Positions 49,658-58,246 of a stretch of 64,000 nucleotides of DNA are shown here, one piece after another (position 1 is the stretch's first letter; the number at the start of each line of letters is the position of its first letter). Under the pieces are notes generated by a model. That model was given only the letters and a program-made list of their open reading frames with translations. It did no database searches and was not told the DNA's origin. The stretch comes from Kutzneria viridogrisea (GTDB taxonomy: Bacteria > Actinomycetota > Actinomycetes > Mycobacteriales > Pseudonocardiaceae): positions 930,001 to 994,000 of the forward strand of contig JACJID010000004.1 in assembly GCA_014138725.1 (NCBI GenBank), read 5' to 3'. A program made the position numbers and the translations under genes.

Positions 49658-50860
49658 ATGACAGCGACCATGGGGGCACTGGAGGGCATCAGGGTCATCG
49701 ACCTGGCCACAGTGGTCATGGGCCCGTACGCGACGCAGATCCTCGGGGACCTGGGCGCCGACGTCATCAAGGTCGAGCCGCCCGCCGGGGACATGAGCCG
49801 GCTGAGCGCTCCCTACCGCAACGAGGGCATGGGCCCGCTGGCGCTCAACGTCAACCGCAACAAGCGCGCGATCTCGCTGGACCTGAAGAACCCCGAGGGC
49901 AAGAAGGTCTTCCTGGACCTGGTGGCCACCGCCGACGTGCTGGTGACCAACATGCGGCCGGGCGCGCTCAAGCGCCTTGGCCTGGACCACGAGTCGCTGG
50001 CCGAGACCAACCCGCGGCTGATCTACTGCAGCGCGCAGGGCTTCCGCGAGGACTCCGACCTGGCCGACCGGGCCGCCTACGACGAGATCGTGCAGGCCGC
50101 CTCGGGCACCGCCGACCTGATGCGCCGCACCACCGGCACGCCCACGTACATGCCGACCATCCTCGGCGACAAGGTCAGCGGCCTGACCATCGTCTACTCC
50201 GTGCTCGCCGCGCTGGTGCACAAGCAGCGCACCGGCCAGGGCCAGCACGTCGAGGTGCCGATGACCGACACCATGCTCGCCTTCAACCTGGTGGAGCACC
50301 TGTCCGGCCAGACCTACGAGCCCGCCGTGGGGCTGATGGGCTTCTCCCGCTCGCTGTCCCCCGGGCACCGCGCGGTGGCCACCAAGGACGGCTGGGCCTG
50401 CATCCTGCCCTACAGCGCCCGCAACATCGCCGACTTCTTCACCGAGGTGGGCCACCCCGAACTGGTCACCGACCCGCGCTGGGCCAACTCCGCCGCGCTG
50501 GCCGAGCACTTCGGCGACTTCTACGACTACATCGAGACCTTCGCCAAGGAGCGCACCACCGCCGAGTGGGAGCAGACCTGCGCCCGGCTGAGCATCCCGT
50601 TCGCCCCGGTGCTGGACCTCGACCACGTCACCGAGGACCCGTACGTGCGGGAGGTCGGCCTGCTGGAGACCGCCGAGCACCCCACCGAGGGCACCTACCG
50701 GGTCATCGGCTCGCCCGTGCGGTTCTCCGCGACCCCGGCCAGTGTGCGCAGGCACGCGCCGAAGCTGGGCCAGGACAACGACGAGGTGCTGACCGAGCTG
50801 GGCTACTCCGCGGACAAGCTGCGCGAGCTGGCCACGGCCGGCGTCACGGTGAGCAGGTGA
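49658..50860 (+). CDS. Family III (CaiB/BaiF) CoA-transferase
   Basis: A 400-residue CoA-transferase with the family start LEGIRVIDLATVVMGPYATQILGDLGADVIKVE (in parts) and the catalytic aspartate region AAYDEIVQAASG (Asp142). It would move CoA from an acyl-CoA donor to a free acid, activating the substrate of this operon. The AAGGAGG site is strong. It is first of five genes whose chemistry (CoA transfer, dehydrogenation, hydration, oxidation, decarboxylation) forms a catabolic sequence. Confidence 0.93.
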   Translation: MTATMGALEGIRVIDLATVVMGPYATQILGDLGADVIKVEPPAGDMSRLSAPYRNEGMGPLALNVNRNKRAISLDLKNPEGKKVFLDLVATADVLVTNMRPGALKRLGLDHESLAETNPRLIYCSAQGFREDSDLADRAAYDEIVQAASGTADLMRRTTGTPTYMPTILGDKVSGLTIVYSVLAALVHKQRTGQGQHVEVPMTDTMLAFNLVEHLSGQTYEPAVGLMGFSRSLSPGHRAVATKDGWACILPYSARNIADFFTEVGHPELVTDPRWANSAALAEHFGDFYDYIETFAKERTTAEWEQTCARLSIPFAPVLDLDHVTEDPYVREVGLLETAEHPTEGTYRVIGSPVRFSATPASVRRHAPKLGQDNDEVLTELGYSADKLRELATAGVTVSR

Positions 50861-50865
50861 GTGGG

Positions 50866-51627
50866 ATGAGCGTGCGCACCGAGGACCGCGACGGCGTACT
50901 GGTCATCACGATCGACCGGCCGCAGGCCCGCAACGCGGTCAACGCCGAGGTGGCACAGGGCATCGCCGCCGCCGTGCGTCGACTGGACAGCGAGGGCTCG
51001 CTCGCCGTGGGCGTGCTCACCGGGGCGGGCGGCAACTTCAGCGCGGGCATGGACCTCAAGGCCTTCCTGGCCGGTGAGTCGCCTTCCGTGCCGGGCAACG
51101 GGTTCGGCGGCCTGACCGAGGCCACCGTGCGCAAGCCGCTGGTCGCCGCGGTGGACGGCTGGGCCCTGGGCGGCGGCTTCGAGCTGGCCCTGTCCTGCGA
51201 CCTGATCGTCGCGGCCGAGGATGCCCGGTTCGGGCTGCCCGAGGTCAGCCGCGGGCTGGTGGCCGGCGCTGGCGGCGTGATCCGCCTGCCGCAGCGGCTC
51301 CCCCACCACCTGGCCATGGAACTGCTGCTCACCGGGGACCCGCTGCCCGCGGGCAGGGCGGCCGAGTTCGGCCTCGTCAACCGGATCGTCCCGAGTGGAC
51401 AGAGCACTGTGGACGCCGCGATCGAGCTGGCACAACGGGTGCGGCGCAACGCCCCGCTCGCGCTGGCCGCCGTCAAGCAGATCGTCCGTGCCAGCCAAGG
51501 GGTCGACGACGCGACCGCGTTCACCGCGCAGCGCGAGCTGACCGCCTCGCTGGCCTCCTCCGAAGACGTCCGCGAAGGCGCCCGAGCCTTCGCCGAGAAG
51601 CGCACACCAGTCTGGAAGGGGCGCTGA
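50866..51627 (+). CDS. Enoyl-CoA hydratase/isomerase family protein
   Basis: A 253-residue crotonase. The oxyanion hole segments are GNFSAGMDLKAF and WALGGGFELALSCD, and FGLPEVSRGL carries the usual second-shell residues. The first catalytic Glu of mitochondrial hydratase appears as Glu in GGGFELAL context, but the second (in PE) is in LPEVS, so hydratase activity is plausible. An in-frame GTG at 50857 overlaps the previous stop; the ATG after AGGTGAG is preferred. Confidence 0.88.
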   Translation: MSVRTEDRDGVLVITIDRPQARNAVNAEVAQGIAAAVRRLDSEGSLAVGVLTGAGGNFSAGMDLKAFLAGESPSVPGNGFGGLTEATVRKPLVAAVDGWALGGGFELALSCDLIVAAEDARFGLPEVSRGLVAGAGGVIRLPQRLPHHLAMELLLTGDPLPAGRAAEFGLVNRIVPSGQSTVDAAIELAQRVRRNAPLALAAVKQIVRASQGVDDATAFTAQRELTASLASSEDVREGARAFAEKRTPVWKGR

Positions 51628-51628
51628 G

Positions 51629-52375
51629 ATGAAGGCAGAACAGGTGGTGCGGGCACTGACGACCCCGCTGGCCAGCCCCGCCTACGCCAGGACCGCCGCC
51701 CGGTTCACCGACCGCGAGTACCTCAACATCGTCTACCGCACGGACCCGGACGCGCTGCGCGCCGTGGTGCCCGAGCCGCTGGAGATCGACGAACCGCTGG
51801 TCCGGTTCGAGGTCATGAAGATGAACGAGGTCACCTCCTTCGGCCCGTACACCGAGGCGGGCCAGGTGATCCCGGTCCGGCTGGGCGCCGAGCGCGGCGA
51901 GTACCTGCACGCGATGTACCTGGACAACTTCGGGGCCACCGTGGCAGGACGGGAGATCGCCGCCTACCCCAAGGTGGCCGGTACACCGAAGCTGTTCACC
52001 GACAGCGGCGCGCTGGTCGGCACCCTGGACTACGGCACGCTGCGGGTCGCCACCGCGACGATGGGCTACAAGCACCACGCGCTGGACCTGGACGCCGCCC
52101 GCGAGCAGATCACCACACCCACGTACATGCTCAAGATCGTGCCGGGCTACGACGGCACGCCCAGGGTCTGCGAGCTGGTGCGCACGCGGATCACCGACGT
52201 GGTGGTCAAGCAGGCCTGGACCGGTCCGGCCCGCCTGCAACTGTTCCAGCACGCGCTGGCCCCACTGGCCGACCTGCCCGTGCTCGAGGTCGTCTCGGCC
52301 AGCCACATCCTCACCGACCTCACCCTGTCCGGTGTCCGGCCGGTGCACGACTACCTCACGGAGGCGCGGTCATGA
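51629..52375 (+). CDS. Acetoacetate decarboxylase-family protein
   Basis: A 248-residue protein of the ADC family. The Schiff-base lysine is Lys115 in EIAAYPKVAGTPK, the same number as in the clostridial enzyme, and the neighbouring Glu109 in GREI and Lys at PK fit the active site. It would release CO2 from a beta-keto acid such as acetoacetate; some family members instead catalyse aldolase or dehydratase steps. Next to a CoA-transferase and a 3-hydroxyacyl-CoA dehydrogenase this suggests a branch ending in a ketone. Confidence 0.88.
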   Translation: MKAEQVVRALTTPLASPAYARTAARFTDREYLNIVYRTDPDALRAVVPEPLEIDEPLVRFEVMKMNEVTSFGPYTEAGQVIPVRLGAERGEYLHAMYLDNFGATVAGREIAAYPKVAGTPKLFTDSGALVGTLDYGTLRVATATMGYKHHALDLDAAREQITTPTYMLKIVPGYDGTPRVCELVRTRITDVVVKQAWTGPARLQLFQHALAPLADLPVLEVVSASHILTDLTLSGVRPVHDYLTEARS

Positions 52376-53190
52376 AGATCGCCATCATCGGTGCGGGCAC
52401 GATCGGCCTGTCCTGGGCCACCCTGTTCCTGAGCAGGGGCCACACCGTCACCGTCAGCGACCCCCGGCCGGACCTGGCCCAGGTCGTGCCGCGGGGCGCC
52501 CTGCTCGCCGAGTCGGTGGAGCAGGCGGTCGCCGAGGCCGAGGTGGTGCAGGAGAACGGCCCCGAGCGCATCGAGTTCAAGCAGGACCTGTTCGCCGCCA
52601 TCGAGAAGGCGGCCCCGTCCGACGCGTTGATCCTGTCGTCCACCTCGGGTCTGGTGGCCAGCGCGATGAGCGAGAAGATGGCCGAGCCCGGCCGCCTGAT
52701 CGTCGGGCACCCGTTCAACCCGCCGCACATCCTGCCCCTGGTCGAGCTCGTGCCCAGCCCCGCCACCCCCGATGCGCTGGTGCGGCGCGCCCGCGAGTTC
52801 TACCGCTCGCTGGGCAAGGTCCCCGTGCTGGTGCACAAGGAGGTCGACGGCTTCGTCGCCAACCGCCTGCAGCACGTGCTGTTCCGCGAGTGCGTGAGCC
52901 TGGTGGAGCAGGGCGTGGTGTCCGTCGCCGAACTGGACGAGATCGTCACCAACTCGGTGGGCGTGCGCTGGGCCACGGTCGGCCCGTTCCAGGCCTTCCA
53001 CCTGGGCGGCGGCCCCGGCGGGCTGCGCCACATGATGGCGCACCTGATGACCGACATCGAGCCGGAGACCGCGGCGCGGCTGGCCGAGGCCGCCGAGCGG
53101 GAGTACCCGCTGGAGAACTACGAGCAGCTGTGCGAAATGCGGGATCGCCTGCAGTCGGCGATCATCGAGCTGAAGGGTGGTGTCAACTGA
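52372..53190 (+). CDS. 3-hydroxyacyl-CoA dehydrogenase-family protein
   Basis: A 272-residue NAD-dependent dehydrogenase. Rossmann loop AIIGAGTIGLSWATLF is at residue 4, the catalytic His in IVGHPFNPPHILPLVEL, and the C-terminal helical domain contains VDGFVANRLQHVL. It is shorter than FadB parts and resembles stand-alone carnitine or hydroxybutyrate dehydrogenases. The ATG overlaps the decarboxylase stop in an ATGA. Oxidation of a 3-hydroxy acid or acyl-CoA before decarboxylation is likely. Confidence 0.9.
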   Translation: MKIAIIGAGTIGLSWATLFLSRGHTVTVSDPRPDLAQVVPRGALLAESVEQAVAEAEVVQENGPERIEFKQDLFAAIEKAAPSDALILSSTSGLVASAMSEKMAEPGRLIVGHPFNPPHILPLVELVPSPATPDALVRRAREFYRSLGKVPVLVHKEVDGFVANRLQHVLFRECVSLVEQGVVSVAELDEIVTNSVGVRWATVGPFQAFHLGGGPGGLRHMMAHLMTDIEPETAARLAEAAEREYPLENYEQLCEMRDRLQSAIIELKGGVN

Positions 53191-54341
53191 TGAGCACCGG
53201 TGACTTCTACGACTTCCAGGGCCTGTTGACCGGGGAAGAGCGCGAGATCGTGGCCAGGACCAGGAAGTTCCTGGAGAACGAGGTGGCCCCGATCGCCAAC
53301 CAGGCCTGGGCCGACGCCGAGTTCCCGCACGAGATCGTCAAGGGCTTCGCCGAACTGGACATCGCCGGGCTGGCCTACCGTGGCGCCCGCAGCCTGCTCA
53401 CCGGGTTCCTTGCGCTGGAGATGAACCGGGTCGACCCCTCGCTGGCCACGTTCTTCGGCGTGCACAGCGGTCTGGCCATGGGCAGCATCAACCGCTGCGG
53501 CTCGGAGGAGCAGAAGCAGCGCTGGCTGCCCGCGATGTCCCGGATGGAGAAGATCGGCGCCTTCGCGCTGACCGAACCGCACGGCGGGTCCGACGTGGCC
53601 GGTGGCCTGGAGACCACCGCGCGCCGGGACGGTGACCAGTGGGTGCTCAACGGGGCCAAGCGCTGGATCGGCAACGCCACCTTCGCCGACCTGATCGTGG
53701 TGTGGGCCCGCGACGAGGCCGACAACAAGGTCAAGGGCTTCGTGGTGGAGAAGGGCACGCCCGGCTTCACCGCGACCAAGATCGAGCACAAGATGGCCCT
53801 GCGCACCGTGCAGAACGCCGACATCACGCTGACCGACTGCCGGGTGCCCGAGGCCAACCGCCTGCAGAACGCGCACGGCTTCCGCGACACCGCCGACATC
53901 CTGCGGCAGACCCGCGGCGGCGTGGCCTGGCAGGCCGTGGGCGTCATGATGGGTGCCTACGAGCTGGCACTGGACTACGCCAAGCAGCGCGTGCAGTTCG
54001 GCAAGCCCATCGCCGGTTTCCAGCTGGTGCAGGACCTGCTGGTGAAGATCCTCGGCAACGTCACCTCCTCGCTGGCGGTCGTCGTGCGGCTGTCGCAGTT
54101 GCAGGACCAGGGCGTCTACCGGGACGAGCACTCCTCACTGGCCAAGGCCCTGTGCACCGTGCGCATGCGCGAGGCCGTGGGCTGGGCCCGGGAGATCCTG
54201 GGCGGCAACGGGATCGTGCTCGACTACAACGTGGGCCGGTTCGTCGCCGACGCCGAGGCGGTCTACTCCTACGAGGGCACCCGCGAGATCAACTCGCTGG
54301 TGACCGGGCGGGCGATCACCGGGCTGAGCGCCTTCGTGTGA
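53190..54341 (+). CDS. Acyl-CoA dehydrogenase (glutaryl-CoA dehydrogenase-like)
   Basis: A 383-residue flavoprotein. FAD-binding segments GAFALTEPHGGSDVAG and WIGNATFADLIVVWA are present, and the catalytic base Glu lies in YSYEGTREINSLVTGRAITG, the position used by glutaryl- and medium-chain dehydrogenases. The N-terminus FLTGEEREIV-like and the ending GRAITG point to the glutaryl-CoA subgroup. Its ATG shares one base with the previous stop (TGATG). It closes the operon before a long hairpin. Confidence 0.92.
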   Translation: MSTGDFYDFQGLLTGEEREIVARTRKFLENEVAPIANQAWADAEFPHEIVKGFAELDIAGLAYRGARSLLTGFLALEMNRVDPSLATFFGVHSGLAMGSINRCGSEEQKQRWLPAMSRMEKIGAFALTEPHGGSDVAGGLETTARRDGDQWVLNGAKRWIGNATFADLIVVWARDEADNKVKGFVVEKGTPGFTATKIEHKMALRTVQNADITLTDCRVPEANRLQNAHGFRDTADILRQTRGGVAWQAVGVMMGAYELALDYAKQRVQFGKPIAGFQLVQDLLVKILGNVTSSLAVVVRLSQLQDQGVYRDEHSSLAKALCTVRMREAVGWAREILGGNGIVLDYNVGRFVADAEAVYSYEGTREINSLVTGRAITGLSAFV

Positions 54342-55292
54342 CCAACATGTCATGAAGGTGCCGTTTGAGACATCTAGTGTCTCAACGGCACCTTCATGAC
54401 TTGCGCGTTCGTGGTCCACGATCACCTGGGCCAGCGCGCGGTGTGCCGCGGTCTCGGCGTCACGGTGCCAGATCAGCGCGCGGCTGGCCTCGGGCAGCCC
54501 GGTCACCGGCACCACGCTGAGGTCCCGGCGCCACAGGGCGGCGGCGGTCGGCGCGCAGAACAGCATGGCCCCGCGGTCGGCGGCGATCATGGACAGGCCC
54601 TCCTGCAGGGTGCTGATCCGCGGGCCGCGCGGGATGGGCAGCCCGGCGGGAGTGCTCGTGGGTGCCATGGACTCCCGCCAGTAGCGCGGCGCGGGACCGG
54701 CGACGTCGATCAGCGGGCAGCCCGCCAGTTCCTCGACGGACAGCGCCTCGCGAGCGGCCAGGGCGTGCCGCGCCGCGAGGACCAGGGTCTGCGGGTGGCG
54801 CGCGAACGTGGCGCCGAGCATGAGGTCCGGCTCGTGCACCGGTCCGAGCACGAGCGCGGCGTCCACCTCGCCCCGGCGCACGGCGCCGAACGGGTCGGAC
54901 AGCGGCAGTTCGACGAATTCCAGGTGGCAGGCCGGGTTCTGCCGACCGAACGTGCCGGTCAGCTCGCTCAGCGGCTCGTCGAACATGCCGACGAACCCCA
55001 GTCGCAGCACCCCGAGCACCCCGCGCGCGGCGGCCCGCGCCTGCTCGACCACCCCGTGCAGACCGGTGTAGGCGGGCCGCAGCTCGGTGAGGAACCGCGC
55101 GCCGAACGGGGTCGGCCGCACCCGCCTGCTGGTCCGGTCGAACAGCCGCGCGCCGAGCCGGTCCTCCAGGGAGCGCAGCAGCTGGCTGACCCGCCCCTGG
55201 GAGAGGTAGAGCCGCTCGGCGGTCCGCCCGAAGTGCAGTTCCTCGCCCAGCACCAGTGCGCACTCCAGTTCGCGCAGGTCCAGTCCGGTCAC
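54135..55292 (-). CDS. LysR-family regulator with read-through into antisense of its neighbour
   Basis: A LysR-type regulator. The N-terminal helix-turn-helix (LDLRELECALVLGEELHFGR, TAERLYLSQGRVSQLLRSLE) is followed by the effector domain (LRLGFVGMFDEPL). The usual 297-residue length is reached exactly at a long hairpin at 54.4 kb, but the frame has no stop there. It continues through the hairpin and 207 bases antisense of the acyl-CoA dehydrogenase gene, giving 385 residues with an odd tail (SNGTFMTCWSHEG). Either the protein truly carries this tail or the stop was lost by insertion of the hairpin. It diverges from the MFS gene, its likely target. Confidence 0.8.
   Translation of the reverse strand: MTGLDLRELECALVLGEELHFGRTAERLYLSQGRVSQLLRSLEDRLGARLFDRTSRRVRPTPFGARFLTELRPAYTGLHGVVEQARAAARGVLGVLRLGFVGMFDEPLSELTGTFGRQNPACHLEFVELPLSDPFGAVRRGEVDAALVLGPVHEPDLMLGATFARHPQTLVLAARHALAAREALSVEELAGCPLIDVAGPAPRYWRESMAPTSTPAGLPIPRGPRISTLQEGLSMIAADRGAMLFCAPTAAALWRRDLSVVPVTGLPEASRALIWHRDAETAAHRALAQVIVDHERASHEGAVETLDVSNGTFMTCWSHEGAQPGDRPPGHQRVDLAGALVGVDRLGVGDEPAHVVVEHDPVAAQDLPGPAHGLAHAHGAQGLGQ
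54349..54400. terminator. 23-bp hairpin with one bulged base
   Basis: The left arm 54349-54372 and right arm 54378-54400 pair over 23 bases with a single bulged T and a loop TCTAG. It stands eight bases after the acyl-CoA dehydrogenase stop and inside the open frame of the opposing LysR gene. Confidence 0.85.
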
Positions 55293-55379
55293 GTCGTCCC
55301 CCTGATCGATGAGTCCGACTAATGCAAGGTTGCGATCTTCGTCGTTGTTCCCGGCCCGCCCGCGGTCGAGCCTTGAGCC

Positions 55380-56540
55380 ATGATCAGGTCTTGGTTCGCG
55401 GTGTCGGCGGTAGCCATCGGCACCTTCAGCGTTGTCACCAGCGAGATGGTGCCGGTCGGTCTGCTGCCGGTGATCGGGGCGGACCTGGGCGCCGCCGAGG
55501 GCACGACCGGGCTCACCGTGACCGTCCCCGGCCTGGTCGCCGCCCTGGGCGCGCCCGCGGTCGCGGTGCTGATCGGCCGCTGGGACCGCCGTCACGTGCT
55601 GTGCGCGCTCATGGCCCTGTTGGCCGCCGCCAACCTGCTGTCGGCACTGGCTCCCGCCCTGCCGTTGCTGCTCGCCGCCCGCGTGCTGGTCGGCCTGTGC
55701 ATCGGCGGTTTCTGGACGATCGCCGCAGGGCTCGGAGCCCGGTTGGTGCCCGAGCGGTCGGCGGGCCTGGCCACCTCGCTGGTGTTCAGCGGGATCGCCG
55801 CCGCCTCGGTGCTCGGCGTGCCCGCTGGCACGCTGGTCGGCCAGTTCGCCGGTTGGCGCGCCGCGTTCCTCGCCGTCGGCGTGCTGGCACTGGTCGTGCT
55901 GGCCGCCCTGCTCGTGCTGCTGCCCCCACTGCCCGGCGGCGGATCGGTGCGGCTGACCGGCGCGCGCCGGCTGCGCATCCCGCTGGTCGTGACGATGTTG
56001 CTGGTCCCCGGCCATTTCGCCGCCTACACCTACGTGCGCCCGCTGCTGGAGCAGCGCTCGGGGGTGGCCGCCGACTCGATCAGTGTGCTGCTGCTGGTCT
56101 ACGGGGTCGCGGGCATCTGCGGCACGTTCCTCGCGGGCGCCCTGACCCGCAGGTCGGCGCGCGGCACCGTGCTCGGCCTGAGCGCGCTGATCGCCGCCGT
56201 GCTCGCACTACTGGTGCTGTTCGGTGCGGGCCAGCCCGCGGCGATCGGCCTGCTCGTGCTGTGGGGCCTGGGCTACGGCGGCGTGTCCGTCAGCCTGCAA
56301 ACCTGGTTGCACACTGTGGCACCGGACATGCCGGAGACCGGATCCGCGCTGTTCACCGCCGCGTTCAACCTCGCCATCGCCCTCGGCGCACTGGCGGGCG
56401 GCACCGTGCTGGACGGCCTCGGCCCGGTGGCCGTGCTCGTACTGGGCTGCGCCCTGACCGCGCTGGCGGCGTTGGTCAGCGCCAACCCCACCCGCGAGTC
56501 CCGCTCTGGTGCCCGCGAGTCCCGCTCAGCCGTTGGGTGA
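55380..56540 (+). CDS. MFS exporter (arabinose-efflux/drug type, 12 helices)
   Basis: A 386-residue transporter of the DHA1-like type, with FSVVTSEMVPVGLLPVI in helix 1, GRWDRRHVLCALM after helix 2 (motif A), and SGIAAASVLGVPAGTLVG in helix 5 (motif C of antiporters). The last residues TRESRSGARESRS are encoded by two copies of the 21-base intergenic repeat, so the natural C-terminus has been altered by the repeat. It diverges from the LysR gene across 87 bases and is its probable target. Confidence 0.88.
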   Translation: MIRSWFAVSAVAIGTFSVVTSEMVPVGLLPVIGADLGAAEGTTGLTVTVPGLVAALGAPAVAVLIGRWDRRHVLCALMALLAAANLLSALAPALPLLLAARVLVGLCIGGFWTIAAGLGARLVPERSAGLATSLVFSGIAAASVLGVPAGTLVGQFAGWRAAFLAVGVLALVVLAALLVLLPPLPGGGSVRLTGARRLRIPLVVTMLLVPGHFAAYTYVRPLLEQRSGVAADSISVLLLVYGVAGICGTFLAGALTRRSARGTVLGLSALIAAVLALLVLFGAGQPAAIGLLVLWGLGYGGVSVSLQTWLHTVAPDMPETGSALFTAAFNLAIALGALAGGTVLDGLGPVAVLVLGCALTALAALVSANPTRESRSGARESRSAVG

Positions 56541-56545
56541 ATCCC
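56494..56545. repeat. 21-bp-period repeat, two copies plus a degenerate third
   Basis: GCGAGTCCC starts at 56494 and 56515 (21 apart), followed by a decayed GTGAATCCC at 56537. The first two copies lie within the end of the MFS reading frame. The insertion sequence begins five bases further on and may have cut the array short. Confidence 0.8.
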
Positions 56546-56551
56546 GCTCTA

Positions 56552-57712
56552 AGCAGGTTGCCAGAAGTTGTGTCTGTAACTCGCGTGAGTTGACCTTGCC
56601 GTGAACGTGAAGAGCCTCGTCGGGTTGGATTCGGTTACCACACCAGACTCCACCACGACGAGGCCTCCACCAGTATGCGCCCCGCGCATGTCTACGCCGA
56701 CTTGACCCCTGCCCAGCACCTCGAACTGGTCACCGCGCTGCACGGACCCTGGCGAGTCGCCACCCGCATCGTCATCGTCTTGCTGTCCGCGTCCGGGATG
56801 AGCGCGCCCGAGATCGCGGAACTTCTGCACTACGAGCCGGTCACGGTGCGCCGCTGGATCACCCGACACACCCGCGACGGCATCAACGGGCTACCCGACC
56901 GACCCCGCAGCGGACGCCCCCGCCTGGGCAGCCCCACGCTCGGACACCGCATCCACACCCTGCTGCACACCCCGAAAGCCTGGACCACCGCACGACTGTG
57001 GCGCGCCGCCCGACGCCCCGAAATGAGCCTGCGCACCTTCTACCGGCGACTGCGTGAACACGCCAGTTGGCGGCGTCCCCGGCTGATCGCCAAAGGCGAC
57101 CCCGACCACGACACGACCTGCGCCACGATCCAGGCCCGCCTCGCCGCACTCCCCACCGGCTCCGTGGTTCTGGCCGAGGACGAAACCCACCTCGACCTGC
57201 TGCCGCGGGTCCGATCGTGCTGGATGCCCACCGGCCTGCGTCACCGGATCCTGACTCCCGGCAGCAACATCCGCCGCACCATCCACGGCGCGATCGACCT
57301 CACCACCGGCGCCTGGCACCACCACGTCTCCGTCAAGAACGTCTCCGTGGTGTTCTGCTACTTCCTGCAACAGGTACTCGACGCCTACCCCGACGCCCCT
57401 GTTGTCGCGGTGATCTGTGACAACGGCGGCACCCATCACAGCGGGATCACTCGCCGCTGGCTGGCCGAACACCCGCGCCTGTTACTGATCGAGGGCGCGA
57501 AATACAGCCCGCAGGACAACCCCGTCGAACGCGTCTGGGCCGGCCTCAAGCACCACATCGCCAACACCGCGCCAGCCACGATGGCCGGCCGCGTCCGACA
57601 GGCACACGCCTACTTCCGCGACCGGAGCACCGAACAGAACCTGATCACCGCCGCGCCCTGGACCAGCCCCTGGCTACCCGAAGGTTTCGGACAAGACTTT
57701 TGGCCACGTGCT
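56552..57712 (+). mobile_element. Complete IS630-family insertion sequence
   Basis: A 1161-base element flanked by TA on both sides (56550-56551 and 57713-57714), the target duplication typical of IS630/Tc1. The terminal inverted repeats start (TA)AGCA and agree at 24 of 31 positions, counting inward from 56550 and 57714. A single intact transposase frame fills the element. The IS landed in the stop codon of the lipoprotein gene to its right; both the old and new junctions leave a stop there. Confidence 0.9.
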
Positions 57713-57715
57713 TAG
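56675..57715 (+). CDS. IS630-family transposase
   Basis: A 346-residue DDE transposase. The N-terminal helix-turn-helix (SAPEIAELLHYEPVTVRRWI) binds the ends. The catalytic triad is Asp169 in VVLAEDETHLD, Asp249 in VICDNGGTHH and Glu285 in SPQDNPVERVWAGLK. The frame is intact, so the element may be active. Its stop codon TAG consists of the target-site TA plus a G outside the element, so the end of the protein depends on where the IS lands. Confidence 0.95.
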   Translation: MRPAHVYADLTPAQHLELVTALHGPWRVATRIVIVLLSASGMSAPEIAELLHYEPVTVRRWITRHTRDGINGLPDRPRSGRPRLGSPTLGHRIHTLLHTPKAWTTARLWRAARRPEMSLRTFYRRLREHASWRRPRLIAKGDPDHDTTCATIQARLAALPTGSVVLAEDETHLDLLPRVRSCWMPTGLRHRILTPGSNIRRTIHGAIDLTTGAWHHHVSVKNVSVVFCYFLQQVLDAYPDAPVVAVICDNGGTHHSGITRRWLAEHPRLLLIEGAKYSPQDNPVERVWAGLKHHIANTAPATMAGRVRQAHAYFRDRSTEQNLITAAPWTSPWLPEGFGQDFWPRA

Positions 57716-58161
57716 TGCCCCGCGACCTGCTCCATGGCGGAGCTGAGCACGATCAACTGGTCCCGCACGGTGCCCAGGTCGCGCGCGCAGACCTGGGTGT
57801 CCGGGCTGGCCCCCTTGGCACCGCACTGCCCGCGCTGGTAGTCGCCGCCCGCGCTGGCGAGCTTGTCCACGGCGGTGGCGATGTCGGTGGCCCGCGTGCT
57901 CTTCTCCGTGGCGGCCTTGATGGCCGCGGACAGGTTGACCACCTCGGTGACGAACCGGTCGCACTCGGGGTAGACGGTCTCCGCGGTGACGCTCTGGCAC
58001 TGGTCGGCCTGTAGGGCGCGCAGCTTCACCTGGAGATCGGGGAGTTCGGCGCCGACCTTCACCGCGGGGCGCTGAGCGGGTCCCAGTTCACTGCCGCAGC
58101 CCGCGGTGAGCACGGCGAGGGAAGCACAGATCAGCAGCACTGCTCGACGGGGATTGCGCAC
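57712..58161 (-). CDS. Small lipoprotein of unknown function
   Basis: A 149-residue protein with a lipoprotein signal (LAVLTAGCGSE, Cys22). The mature part is helical with four further cysteines (in DQCQS, PECDR, RGQCGA and QVCARD) that could form two disulphides. It is not a member of a family I recognise. Its last codon and stop lie at the border of the IS, which inserted exactly in the stop codon. It may form a unit with the glycine-rich gene upstream on the same strand. Confidence 0.75.
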   Translation of the reverse strand: MRNPRRAVLLICASLAVLTAGCGSELGPAQRPAVKVGAELPDLQVKLRALQADQCQSVTAETVYPECDRFVTEVVNLSAAIKAATEKSTRATDIATAVDKLASAGGDYQRGQCGAKGASPDTQVCARDLGTVRDQLIVLSSAMEQVAGH

Positions 58162-58246
58162 GACGGCCAGCCTACGCGCGGGCTCACCCCGGTTCCGCAC
58201 GCCTATCGGGGGTTGGCGTGCGGACCGGGGCGTGCCGCGTCGTGGA

